In this document: one piece after another, positions 46,841 through 58,886 of the stretch | Numbering within the stretch: position 1 is the first letter of the stretch | How the letters are laid out: every line of letters starts with the position of its first letter | Assembly: GCA_009739215.1 (NCBI GenBank) | Contig: VSJF01000010.1 | Coordinates: forward strand, 186,001-250,000 | Source: Floccularia luteovirens | Taxonomy: Eukaryota; Basidiomycota; Agaricomycetes; Agaricales; Squamanitaceae | Length of the DNA: 64,000 nt | Reading direction: 5' to 3' | Notes under the pieces: generated by a model | Databases searched by the model: none | Told to the model about the DNA's origin: nothing | The model's input: only the letters and a program-made list of their open reading frames with translations | Program-made: the position numbers and the translations under genes

Positions 46841-48888
46841 TCAATCCATTTTCGTAATACCTATAACCCTTGCATAATTCTCATCCAAACGTCTTTTTGC
46901 CTTCCCTTTCCTATCTTTGTAGAATACAACATCACCCTCATCCTCCACGAAGATGCATTGGGTGAAATTCCTGTAAAGCGCATAGAAGGTCGGCTATGTA
47001 AACATTTATGGATATCAGAATATTGCGCTTTAGTGTATTAATCAAATTTGTGAAAACTGACTGTGGAATCAAAGTTGTAATATTCCTTGAGGACTGGTTT
47101 CACCGCCGCGGTTATTTTAGGCAATTTATCTGTAATTTTTCCAAGTCTGAAGGTTCAGATTTTTCATTACTTGGTGGTAACTTACAGAATGGAGCCCTGA
47201 GGAATAAATCTATTTCTTTGTTAATAACTGTATATTAAAAAGGGAAATGGGTCACATACGATGGGAGACGTGGTCATGGCAAACATTATGCAAGAAGAAA
47301 CGCCCCATCCACCCAAGAAGCGGTCTGTCGATAGTGGACAGCGCCCCACGTAAGAAAGTCCACTCTGATCTTCTATAATATGGAATGCTGGGATCCGAGT
47401 GCTGTAAGTAAGTAATCATAACTTTTTAAGTGTGGCATCAGTTTGTTTGTCGCAGAAAGACAGAACTTTAGAGCCTTACCTATCCTATTAGAATTACAGG
47501 CCCTAATCAACTTTTGAATTCTGAGAACTAGAACAAATACATAAATACCAGTGATTAACAGTCTGTCAAAAATATGACATCAGTTCGATGAAGGGTACAT
47601 TGAAAGTTAAAAACGTACAATGAATGGCACCAGATAGCATTTCACAAAGAAATCCCACCCAAGGTAGGCGAGAATCCCCACCATTCCCAGAATCCCCAAA
47701 TTAGACATGATAACTGAATTCCCTAAAATCTCGGATATTATTGCATTGATATTTGATGAAGAAAATTTACTTACGATGCTGTGGTTTAAAAAGGGCGGAG
47801 CTAGGACGGAAGTGATTTGAACCAGGTGGGTACATTTTTGAGCCCATCGTATTTTGCCTAGAAATGTTGTGTCACAAGTCTCCGCATGAGGCCAGGGTCC
47901 GTTAACAACGCACGTCAAATACATCCACCAGCCGCTTAATGAAAAATCTATCAGTCAAGAACGACGACCTCTGGAAGCAGAAGATACCCACAAAACTTGC
48001 ATGATAAACATGCGGTACATTGTGCAGATGGGTGTTTCTTCCAGGATCTCGGCATAATCAAAATTCGTTGCTACTTTCTCTTCGGGTAGGCTGAAGTCGC
48101 TACGTACGTAAGGAGCATACGTCTCCTCACGCTCCATTGACGCCGTTGCTTTCTGTTATCAAGTGTCTCGTAGTTAGCATGCCTCATGAGTATATTTGCA
48201 AGCAGGCTGACATGGTGGTTATGATGTGTTACCTGCCAGGAGAAGTAAGGTATGAAGATATACTGCAATAAAAACCAAGTGGTAGTCAGCGCTTTAAACT
48301 CTTGCACACTGTTGTTACAGACCTGATGAACGAGAAACCCTGCAAAGTTATTAGCCCATTTGCTATTGTAAAGACCGCCATGCCCCAGCTCATGCCCTGA
48401 AGTAATGAATAATGAACATGTAATAAGTTGGGTAGGTAATATGCTCTTACCGAGACAAAACATTCCAGCCATGATTAAACCTTGGAAACACCAGTACACT
48501 ACCCACATTGCCGATTTTATCATCCACTTTTCCCAACTTCCCGTAACAAAACCTCCAAAATCTGACTCTACCCATGGTGTGATCGATAGAGCAAACTTGT
48601 AGAGAAATAGCGAGAAGCAAGCATCCCGCAAAATGTATAACGTAGACCTCACAGAGTCCTCTGTAAATTGATACGTCTCATGATTGAGGTTTCTTGCATA
48701 TATATGGATACTTACTTATGAATAAATGTTTTGGGACAGCATCATGAATTTCCTTCAGAGTAACTTGTATCGGGACGAATGGTTTCTTCAAACTATATCG
48801 ATGCCGGTGCTGCTAGTAAACAGAGAAATCCCGGTCTCAACGTTGTTACTCACCGTTCTTCGTACTCCGGGCCATTATGAAATAGCAT
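46841..48888 (-). CDS. Membrane fatty-acid desaturase, delta-12/acetylenase type
   Basis: A multi-span ER enzyme that uses a di-iron centre to put a double or triple bond into an acyl chain. It starts MLFHNGPEYEER and continues LKKPFVPIQVTLKEIHDAVP, the usual lead-in of fungal delta-12 desaturases. The three histidine boxes are HELGHGGLYNSKWANNFAG, VTHHNHHKATASMEREETY (joined across an intron that starts GTCAGCC) and HDHVSHHKLPKITAAVK (joined across an intron that starts GTATGTG). STIDRPLLGWMGRFF precedes the third box, and the C-terminus is YALYRNFTQCIFVEDEGD, ending ITKMD. All eight expected histidines are present and the frame is intact. HELGHG differs from the HECGHQ of ordinary oleate delta-12 enzymes, which suggests a diverged role such as an acetylenase. 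Desaturases need cytochrome b5 as electron donor. It lies between CYP-b and CYP-c. Confidence 0.88.
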
Positions 48889-51173
48889 GGCTGAGAAGTA
48901 AATGGCGGGTATGACTTCCCATTCATGACAGGGCTCTATATACTGGCTGGTCCTAGGGACTGATCGGTCGCCTTGCCGTTTGCTTCTCTCAGTCAGGTAG
49001 CGGCGACATAGGGATCGAGTAATTGCAAAAACCTTGCTATCGAGGAATTTATAGGATCATCCACTGCCCCTGACCTGTCAGCCGCATAGTTAGCGCACAT
49101 AAGCAGTACAATATGTCAAGCTATATTCGTCAAGACATAATTTCCATTTGATTGCCAGCTTATACGGAAGAACTTGTAAGTATTATTTCCGTGGAAGTTG
49201 CCAGTGAGCAGAAGGATTTTGTGACTATGCCCGTTGCCGGCTTCAAGAAACAGCCGGTTCCCTAAGGGTGTATTCTGAAGTTCATTGTAGTACTTACCCA
49301 GAGTGTTGTTGATCCTGATCCGCGTCGTCGGAGATATTTATGCGATACACCTGGTTGTTAATTTTGCCTAGTTGAAAGAGGAGAATTTCTTGCTAATTTG
49401 AAGATTCTATCCATCTTACAAATTGCGAAAGAGGTCGAAATGATGAAATGAACTCTTCGAAAAGATTTCGAGGAGGAAGGGATATCATGACCAGAGTAAA
49501 AGCCATGTGAACTTTGGCACTTGTACCTTATCGTCGCCTCAACGTCGCCCCTGATACCGTGGAAGACATCACACTTAAGCGCTTAAGCTCTCATTCCCAC
49601 TGATGAGCAGAAGGTGGTGGAAATGGAATCCGAATAGCCAATAGGGAACAGGTCACATGAGAAGTGATTAGTCAGTATACTCCTTATTGTAACGTCACAG
49701 TGTAACGGTAGGCAGGCTTTAAACTACGTGTTGTGCTGACTCTCGGTACACTCCAATGGCTCACCCTATAACCTGTAACGCAGCATGGGGGTTTCGAAGT
49801 TAAGATATGATATACGACATCTCGTATCTTCAAGGAAGATGGCAACAATTTTAATTACCTCGAGCCGTTCAACTGATTGTGCTTAAGGTTGCCGAATGAC
49901 GTGATTTATATTTATTATTGTTATCAAATAATTCCGAACCAGGGATCTTATTTTCCCTATGTGGCGCGTGGATGTATATATATACTTCGTTGCTGAGTTT
50001 CAATTGTATGGTCTCGGCGTTTCAGCGATTATATATGCACAGTTAGTTTGATAAAACGAGAGCCAAGTCAAGCAGTTCATTCAGAATTCTTAGATACACC
50101 TCCAAATGCATTGAATAATGCAGTGCCATCCAGGGTGGATCAACTCACCACTCCTTCAAGTTCACACACACTAAACTCTTTGATTAGTGTTGATCTGCGC
50201 CAGGAATGCTTACGAGGAAGTTGAGGAAGACCTGGTATCTCAGACGGCGTCGTCTATCCTGTCATTGTCTTTGGTTGCCTTTCGCTTCATGTTGTTCCTG
50301 AGAAATTCAAGTTTTTCCACAAAATCAAAGGTTGTTACATAAGTCTTCCCCAATGCTGCATTACTGCGGTTCAAAAGTGTACTGTATATTGGTGTAGGGT
50401 GCGCTAGTGAGGGAGTAAAAGGAACCATTGCAACCAGAATTATTCATACGGCCAATATGAATACCAAGTAGGACCCTGAATGACGTATACGTATGTCAGT
50501 GACTGTTTAAGTAAACAGAACGTTTCCAAACCTTCCTTCACTCACGACGAAGAACATGTGTTGTGAGATAATTCCATACATTCTTGGTGTAAATGTAAAT
50601 TCTATTAACTGGCCGACTTCTTGGGACCGTTTTGTAGAGGATTCGAAGGGTGGAGTGAACTCTATACGATTGACATTTGATATTCACACAGCACCAATTA
50701 CCCAAAAATATAAAATACTTTCTGATCGATTGAATAACAGACCCACCTATGACGGACTATAGAAGTTGATAAGTAACGGCCAATTATATCAACCAGTACC
50801 CATAATGCGTCTGTCATATATTTGTTGGAAGGGAAGTTCCGGATGTTTCGTAGGGAACAGATCGTTCGTGATGTACTTCTATATGATGGTTATTTATGTT
50901 GAGTGGGAAAATATGAACTATAACGCAGGAGATGTTCTTGCTAAGAACTTCGACAGCGTGTCAGGTAGACAAAGCATGCATCGCTCTGGTGAGATCACTG
51001 TATTTGAAAATGTAATGCAACGAGCTCAATAATATTATATGTAGTAAGGTATCACGTACTGGACGACACGACTTGCATGCATCACCCTACAAGTTAAAAA
51101 AAGTAGTCATACATTCGCAACTCATCGTACAGGTTGTAGTAGTTATCAGCACACTTGTTATCACCTTTGTATC
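48889..51173. other. Spacer with an unrecognised short frame
   Basis: A minus-strand open stretch at 50,240-50,428 (ALGKTYVTTFDFVEKLEFLR, then a basic tail) could be a last exon of an unknown membrane protein, and short plus-strand frames run from 50,556 to 51,032. None could be assigned. CTTAAGCGCTTAAG at 49574-49587 is a perfect 14-bp palindrome. From 50,936 the sequence belongs to the block duplicated at 54,811. Confidence 0.35.
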
Positions 51174-53339
51174 CTAAAATTCATCAATCTCTTCCAGCAA
51201 AGATTGTAAGCTCGCATTTCGAGGAGTAATATCACACTTGTAAGCTTCGGGGTGGCTGCGGAAAACTCAATGATGCGCTGCTAAATATGTGTCATATCTC
51301 ACCTAGTGAATCCTGTAGTCAACTTAACTTCTGGCGTAATCTCCTTGCCATCCTCACCAATAACCTTTGAAATTCGGAAAGTGGACAGAACAGAAGCAAC
51401 TGCAATGAATACGCTCATATCTGCGAGGTAACGGCCTGGACAAGCCCTGTTTTGCTTCATTTATAGCTATCATTTCGTAGAAAGGTGCTTTTGTGCTCAC
51501 CTCCTCCCGTATCCAAAATGAGCGATTGGAATGGGTTCTCCATTACCTACGGGTTTTGGAAAGTAGCGATCCGGGTTGAATTGCGTGCTGTTTGCATAGA
51601 CTTTCTCATCCGAAAATATTCCTCTGTACCGTGCACAATAATGAGTGAAAAATACCAATATGGATAAAGGTATATTACCTCGTATTTGCAATGACAATTG
51701 ATCCCTTTGGGATGAACATATTTCGGTATATATCATCAGCTATAGAAACATGAGGTATACCTACATTGTTGCCTTAAACAGAAATTCTATAATGAACATG
51801 ATCATTTCACATACCCAGAGGTACTATAGGATTCCACCTTATGATTCCGCATTAGCATAGTGGTAAACCACACATGAAAGTGACTTTTTACCTGTAACAT
51901 TCAAGAATGAGATTGTTTATGTATGGCAGGTCCTGTCGATCCTCGAACGTGGGCAGGCGTCCAATACCTACAACTTTGTCCAGCTCTTGCTGGGCCTTCT
52001 TCTGGCATTCTGGGAACAAGACCATGGCTAGTAGGAATACGGCCAGAGTAGAAGTCGTCTAAATTCACAGGAAACCATTAAGTTTTTTTAATATGTATAC
52101 AGGATAGATCAAAATACCGTATCCGCTCCCCCAGCATACATTGTCATAGTAGGCTCCCTTTATATCATGTTCTGTAAAATCGTTTTTAGCTCCTTGTTGG
52201 TTGAGTTTTTCAAGCATTGATGATAGGAAAGACGGTTTCGCAGTTCCTTGTGCCTATGAATGATGGAAATGGAAATTACATAAGGCATAGTAGTCATCAA
52301 TCGAAAGGTCGAATGAATATACCATCTGTTGCTGGACTTCTTTGAATGGGAACTCAAGCATCCTTTGCACTATGGGACGGAAACTTCTAGCCTTTTCGGC
52401 ATAAAATGTTCCTGGGAACCAAGCCGGGAAATATCTCACTTTGTCTACAAGTAAGCCACGACAGAATACAGTCTGAGCACGATACTACTCACATATTGGG
52501 AAGAAGTCGACCGCCGTGTTTCCTGCTTCGCCCATATTGGTCACAGCATACACAATCGAGTCACCTAACTCTACATATGGGTCATTTGATGAGTTGGGGG
52601 GCACAGTATGGCCGTAGCAGATTTGTGCGATTATCCCAGTTGCGAACCTGTTATATGCGGTCAATTTTTCAAAGATGATCTAATATGTGCGGAGTACCAA
52701 CCGTTTGAAATGGTCGTCATGTCCCTTTGGATCGGAATGCATGTTTTTTAATAATTGGTGAGATTCGCGAACCAGCGTTTCTCGAAAGCTATCACACTTG
52801 TTCTGAGCAAAGTGTTGGAACAGCTTTCGATGCCTGCGGAACTGGTCCCCATATCTGAAGCTAGTCAATAATGTCGTGCTCCATCCCATACTAGTATCAT
52901 CATCATCATGACATGATCCGGACAATGTGATGTTTTGTCTCATACATTTCCATTACCAAGAATCGTTGCCTATCACTATAGTTGTGACTTCTCTTGTCAA
53001 GCAAATCCGTCGCTGCTTCATGGCTGTTGAGTGCTATGATGGAGCGGCCTGGAATTCGAAGTTGCATAACATCACCTATGGGCCCAAGCAAGCCATAAGC
53101 CCTTCAGTATCTGAAATGATATCTGCGACATGAATAAAATCACCGTAAGTCTTTGACCATTCATAGAGCGTGAAATCGAGGCCGGTTGGTGGGATTATGC
53201 GTAGGTGTCCAATGAGAGGATCTGCAGGGGGTCCAGGTGGTAAAGGGAATCGTCGTCGAAAGCTTGATTTGATCCATACGGCCACAATGGCAATGCAAAA
53301 TATTGCAATAGGAATGACACTGGACGACATGATCCACAT
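51174..53339 (-). pseudogene. Cytochrome P450 (CYP-c), frameshifted
   Basis: The exon plan and sequence are close to CYP-d: anchor SSSVIPIAIFCIAIVAVWIK, FPLPPGPPADPLIGHL, RYGDQFRRHRKLFQHFAQ, YFPAWFPGTFYAEKARS, QKKAQQELDKVVGIG and heme loop HFGYGRRACPGRYLADM are all present. One extra base at about 52152-52153, where CYP-d reads GGGAGCTACTATG and this copy GGGAGCCTACTATG on the coding strand, shifts the frame just before the I-helix, so ATMTMYAGGADT is lost. The rest of the gene is well kept, so the break is recent or a sequencing error. Two in-frame start codons (MWIMSSS) exist, the second at 53330 being the likely one. Confidence 0.82.
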
Positions 53340-55048
53340 AAAGGAGGTGGGAAATGTGGATCAATGCTTGTATTTCAACCGGCTTATAAACGTCGTTCAG
53401 AACCCTCAACAAACTTCGTAAAAGGAAATATATGAAGAAGGACCCAGGGCGATGGCCGACGTGGGTGAGATATTTCTGTGTATTCCTTGTGTGGATATTA
53501 GTGTGAGCTTCTATTCACTTCCGGTCGAAGTGGGTGAGATATTCCATCTGTTCTTGGGCTTCTACCAACCGGTGGAGTTCCTGCTAATCGAGAAGGCTGC
53601 CACGAACCCACTTTGATGGATTACTGTTGTTTCAGGTTGAACAACGGTCGATTTGAGAAAGTACATTGTATTGGCAAGTACGCATAACATATTGTTTCTA
53701 GTGTTTCCACCTTGTTGTGACATGCCTGAAGACTAGTTCTTGTGCAAGAGGTTTTACTTTTGTGTCTTCATAGGGTTGGGATGTGTGTTTAAATTTTACT
53801 CGATGTTGTTGGTGATGTTGACGGGTTACGGAAATTGTACCACTTGTCCTTTTCTACGTTTGTCGAGCTCGTCGTATGCGCAATTAAATTCATTTGCATT
53901 CTCCATATAAAAATCAAGAGAGAGTAGAGTTGGATTCCAAATGTAATAAGCCTTCCTACCACGATGCGGCGGTTCCGAACGAGTCTATGATACAGAAATC
54001 TTCCCTGCGAGACGCTTGCGTACCGTGACTGCATTCGAAAGTGTGTAGCATGTTTGGCGAGCGTGCAGACTGACTTGTGTGCATTTTTTGGTGTAGAGTA
54101 CCCTAATACATCTTCAGTAAGCCCTTGATTTCCCCTCAAATGTAAGTATCATCACTGTTCCTGAACCTCCTTATGACACATGTTAGCACAGGAACACATA
54201 CTCGATATACAGGCAATCATTTTTATCATTTATTGCTACTTGCTAGCAAGACACCAAAGACACCAAGCATGGAAGGAAATCTGATTGAGGCTCCCCTTGC
54301 GAATCGGTGCAAGGCTCGGTTCAGTTTGAATTGAGGCTTTGCTAGACCTTCTACAACCCCTTACTTGATGACATGCCAGTGGAACAATGCGAAGCTACAT
54401 GTGCAGATTATTCAGGCTATACTAATCACCCAAACCAGGCTCACTCATACTGCTGATTTAGCCTCATTCGTTTTAGTTAAACCTTTGCAACCAACCCGAC
54501 CATGTATCACAAACTTTTCAAATACACATCTCGGCTCTTTTGTTGCTAGGGAAACAATGGATGAAAGTTCACTTATCCCTTCGTCGTGCTTAGAGGCGTG
54601 CCACAACCACTCGTTTAAAATGGCAGGATACCTCTGATTGATACAGAATAGTCCAATCCACGTCACCTCTCAAGAGACCAATATACACCACCAAACAACG
54701 ACCTCTGTTTATAATTCATCAAAAGAGTTTCCATCTGATGATTTCTCGCTTAGCTATCATCCAGACATACTTGCTGTCCTGCGTTCATGAAACCTTTCTA
54801 TGGAGCTATATTCTTGGTAAGACCTTCGACAGTGTGCTAGGTAGACAAAGCGTGCAGCACTCTGGTGAGATCACTGTATTTGAAAATGCAATGCAACGAG
54901 CTCAATAAAATTATATGTACCAAGGTATCACGTACCAGACGACATGACTTGCACGCATGACCCCACGAGTTAAAAAAATTGTCATACATTTGCAACTAAT
55001 CGTACAGGTCGTAGTAGTTATCAACATACTTGTTATTGCCTTCATATC
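53340..55048. other. Spacer between the two P450 duplicates
   Basis: The part to about 53,850 is the duplicated 5' flank of CYP-c (compare 57,220-57,720). The region 53,850-54,740 has no recognised gene. At 54,745-54,815 a piece resembling the P-gene promoter (CTCGCTTAGCT, TTGCTGTCC, then ATATTCTTGG) runs directly into the start of the second duplicated block, marking a lost P copy. From 54,811 the sequence matches 50,936 onward. Confidence 0.5.
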
Positions 55049-57219
55049 CTAAAATTCATCAATCTCTTCCAGCAAAGCCTGTGCGCTCGCATTACGAGGA
55101 GTAATCACGCATTTATATTCTTTAGGGTGGCTGCAAAAGAAAATTCTTGTTTCAACGACGCGTTACTAGTATGTGAAATATCTTACCTTGTGAGTCCTGT
55201 CATCATCTCGACTTCTGGCGTAATCTCCTTACCGTCCTCACCAATAACTTTCGTAATGTCGAAAGTGGTCAGAACAGAAGCAACTGCAATGAATACGCTC
55301 ATGTCTGCGAGGTAACGGCCTGGACAGGACCTGTTGACTTCACGTCAAACTATTCTGTCACATAAAGGGGCTTTGTGCTCACCTTCTCCCGTATCCAAAA
55401 TGAGCAATTGGAATGGGTTCTCCATTACCTATAGGTTTTGGAAAGTAGCGATCCGGGTTGAATTGCGTGCTGTTTGCATAAACTTTCTCATCCGAAAATA
55501 TTCCTCTGTACCGTGCACAATAATGAGTGAAAATATCAATATGGATAAAGGTATATTACCTCGTATTTGCAATGACAATTGATCCCTTTGGGATGAACAT
55601 ATTTCGGTATATATCATCAGCTATAGAAACATGGGGTACACCTACATTCTTGCCTTAGACAGAAATTCTATAATGAACATGATCATTTCACATACCCAGA
55701 GGTACTATAGGATTCCACCTTATGATTCCGCATTAGCATAGTGGTAAACCACACAGGAAAGTGACGCGTTACCTGTAACATTCAAGAATGAGATTGTTTA
55801 TGTATGGCAGGTCCTGTCGATCCTCGAACGTGGGCAGGCGTCCAATACCTACAACTTTGTCCTAGCTCTTGCTGGGCCTTCTTCTGGCATTCTGGGAACA
55901 AGACCATGGCTAGTAGGAATACGGCCAGAGTAGAAGTCGTCTAAATTCACAGGAGACCATTAAGTTTTTTTATATGTATACGGGATAAATCAAAATACCG
56001 TATCCGCTCCCCCAGCATACATTGTCATAGTAGCTCCCTTTATATCATGTTCTGTAAAATCGTTTTTAGCTCCTTGTTGGTTGAGTTTTTCAAGCATGGA
56101 TGATAGGAAAGACGGTTTCGCAGTTCCTTGTGCCTATGAATGATGGAAATGGAAATTACATAAGGCATAGTAGTTATCAATAGAAAGGTCGAATGAATAT
56201 ACCATCTGTTGCTGGACTTCTTTGAATGGGAACTCAAGCATCCTTTGCACTATGGGACGGAAACTTCTAGCCTTTTCGGCATAAAATGTTCCTGGGAACC
56301 AAGCCGGGAAATATCTCACTTTGTTTACGAGTAAGCCACGACAGAATACACTCTGAGTTTGGCACTACTCACATATTGGGAACAAGTCGACCGCCGTGCT
56401 TCCTGCTTCGCCCATATTGGTCAAAACATATACAAATGAGTCACCTATCTCAACATATGGATCATTCGATGAATTTTTGGGTACATCGTAGCCATAGCAG
56501 ATTTTTACAATAATCCCAGTTGCGAACCTGTTAGATGCGGTCAATTCCCTATGATTTAGTTTATGCGGAAGACTAAACCGTTTGAAATGGTCGTCATGCC
56601 CCTTTGGATCAGAATGTAGGTTTTTTAATAGTTGGTGAGACTCATAAACCAGCGTTTCTCGAAAGCTATCACACTGTTTCTGAGAAAAGTGTTGGAACAG
56701 CTTCCGATGCCTGCGGAACTGGTCCCCATATCTGAAGCCAGTCAACAATGTTGTGCTCCATCCCATACTAGTATCAACGTCATTATATGGTCTGGACAAT
56801 GTGAAGTTTCGTCTCGTACATCTCCATTACCAAGAATCGTTGCCTATCACTATAGTTGTGACTTCTCTTGTCAAGCAAATCAGTTGCTGCTTCATGGCTG
56901 TTGAGCGCGATGATGGAGCGGCCTGGAATTCGAAGCTGCATGACATCGCCTATGTACCCCAAACGAGCAATTCATCAGACCTTCATGGAACAGCAACAAC
57001 ATCAGTCACATAGATGTATTCACCATAAGTCTTTGACCAGTCATATAGTGTAAAATCGAGGCCAGATGATGGCATGATACGTAGGTGTCCAATGAGAGGG
57101 TCTGCAGGAGGTCCAGGTGGTAAAGGGAATCGTCGTCGAGAGCGTGATTTAATCCATATGGCCACAATGCCAATGCAAAATATTACGATAGGAATGGCAC
57201 TGGACGACATGATCAACAT
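55049..57219 (-). pseudogene. Cytochrome P450 (CYP-d), frameshifted
   Basis: Tandem duplicate of CYP-c, offset by about 3.88 kb. It keeps SSSAIPIVIFCIGIVAIWIK, FPLPPGPPADPLIGHLRIMP, GFRYGDQFRRHRKLFQHFSQ, NDPYVEIGDSFVYVL, the I-helix GATMTMYAGGADT and the heme loop FGYGRRSCPGRYLADM. A one-base insertion at about 55,863-55,865 changes QQELDKVV: the coding strand reads GAGCTAGGACAAAG where CYP-c has GAGCTGGACAAAG. This shifts the frame between the I- and K-helices. CYP-c is intact at this point and CYP-d is intact where CYP-c is broken. The start is at 57210, or 57219 from an upstream in-frame ATG. Confidence 0.82.
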
Positions 57220-58065
57220 AAAGGATGTAGACGATAAGAGTCAATGCTTGTATTTCGACAGGCTTATAAACGTCGTTCGAATCCCTCAACAATCTTCGTA
57301 AAGGGAGATAGAAGGACTCAGGGGAATGGCCGACGTGGGTGAGATATTTCTTTGTGTTCTTTGTGTGGAGATTAATGTAAGCTTCTACTCCACCGATCGA
57401 AGTGAGTGAGATATTTCCATGTGTTCGTGGGCTTCTAACAACCGGCAAAGTCCCTGCTTATCGAAAAGGCTGCCACGGATCGACCTCGGTGGATTAGTTT
57501 CTTCAGGAAATGTCTTCTTGAACAACGGTCAATTTGACAAAGTGTATTGTATTATCCAATACGCATAACATCCTGTTCCTAGTGTTTCCACCTTGCTATG
57601 GCATGTCTGGAGACTAGTTCTTGTGCTTGAGGTCTTGATTTTATGTCTTCGTAGGGTTGGAATGTTTTTTTAAGTGATTTTACTCGATGTTGTAAGGACT
57701 TCTTGACGGGAGGCTTGGAACCAAATTCCCATGTACAGAAGTTGTGCGACTTATCCTTTTTGAGTGGAACCACATGCTTAAGGATGTGGGAAGTTGGAAT
57801 TTTGAATTTTGGCATTGTTGTACTTCATTGGCACGTATTAGGTAATGAGATCATCACACGCAACCAACAGGAGGCTAATAAAGGTCCTGTAGTTGAATTG
57901 GCACCATGGTTTGGGTGAAGTTGGTAAAGGGGTGTGTTGGGACAGAGAGTAGCCAGACAACAGGCAATATAGGGAGCATGTCCAGTGGGGTTGCAGAGTA
58001 GGATAGACAATATCCATATCTGTATGATCATACTACTGTTGCAATCTTTCGATGTGTTTTGCCCT
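57220..58065. other. 5' flank of CYP-d and spacer
   Basis: The portion to about 57,720 parallels the CYP-c flank. A minus-strand open stretch at 57,579-57,815 (KKDKSHNFCTWEFGSKPPVK) has a decayed relative at 53,780-53,860 and may be part of an unknown gene carried in the duplicated block. Nothing else was recognised. Confidence 0.4.
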
Positions 58066-58390
58066 CTGTTGAGTATACATGCTATATTAATGAACTCAAT
58101 CTTTTCATATTGAGCTGGTGCAGTCGTTTAGTAGACCAGAACATCAGTGAGTTACATTTACTTACTCTGGTTGCATTGGTTACACCTAGAGTGAGTTGGT
58201 ATGTTTCTTCATCCTCCCTTTTTCCCAATGGAGTCTCACTGTTTGTCAAGGATTCTGGCAACATTGTTAAAGGAACAGCCTTCCAAGGAGTTTCCATATG
58301 TCCCTCATAAATTCAAGTCTTTCTACTACTAATATGTTGGCTAGCTTGGAACTCTCAGCTAACTTGAGAGGAGTGGAGATAACTGTAGTA
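58066..58390 (+). pseudogene. Chimeric remnant of the P gene family
   Basis: The first part (58,066-58,150) matches the 3' flank of P1. It is joined to a decayed middle of the coding region: TFTYSGCIGYT followed by a stop, then KDSGNIVKGTAFQG, then a piece of the LGTLSRLE exon with a stop. Start, end and promoter are missing. Confidence 0.7.
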
Positions 58391-58528
58391 AGTGACACAC
58401 GTCACGTCATGGTCACACTTAAGTCGTGACAAAATGGTTCTATATTTTCCTATGTCATAACATACTACATCACATTAATCAACTCATTCTCTGTTACTAT
58501 CCTATTCCACAGTCTGTAGTTGCTATAA

Positions 58529-58567
58529 TAACTATTGAGCAGCACCCTGTGTTGTACAGTAGAGGGG
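58529..58567 (-). repeat. Start of a family E LTR, cut by the right family A element
   Basis: ATTGAGCAGCACCCTGTGTT matches the reversed family E end (TGTTGAGCAGTACCCTGTG). The rest would lie beyond the family A element, outside the window. Confidence 0.6.
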
Positions 58568-58871
58568 TGTTGCGACAGCACAATCACATGATGGATTACA
58601 TAATTTAGTCAGGTGATGAGTCAGATGATATGTCACATGATATGTCACATGACTACACTCACATATGCCCTCATGCCCTATGCACAGACCCTTATATGTA
58701 AATATGTACATACAGCTAGAACTGTATATAAGGACACTCTTATGCAGAATAGATCCCTTGTCCTATTCTATAGGTAGTAGTAGTAAGACTAACCATAAGG
58801 TGTGAACCAAGTAAGCACAAGGTAAGGCTTGAGTCTCTCCACTGTGTCACTACATACATGGCTGCTCAACA
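58568..58871 (+). repeat. Family A LTR (5' LTR of the right element)
   Basis: It begins TGTTGCGACAGCACAATC and ends GGCTGCTCAACA, with GGTTATGGGCCC directly after it. It contains TGTATATAAGGACAC as a likely promoter TATA box. Confidence 0.9.
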
Positions 58872-58886
58872 GGTTATGGGCCCTTG
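58872..58886 (+). other. Primer-binding site, initiator Met half-tRNA type
   Basis: GGTTATGGGCCCTTG starts right after the LTR. GGTTATGGGCCC is the well-known copia primer site, complementary to the anticodon stem-loop of initiator Met tRNA. Confidence 0.8.

Noticed and set aside
49574..49587. Perfect palindrome CTTAAGCGCTTAAG as an operator
   Set aside because: It occurs once, with no gene start nearby; a 14-bp palindrome can arise by chance.
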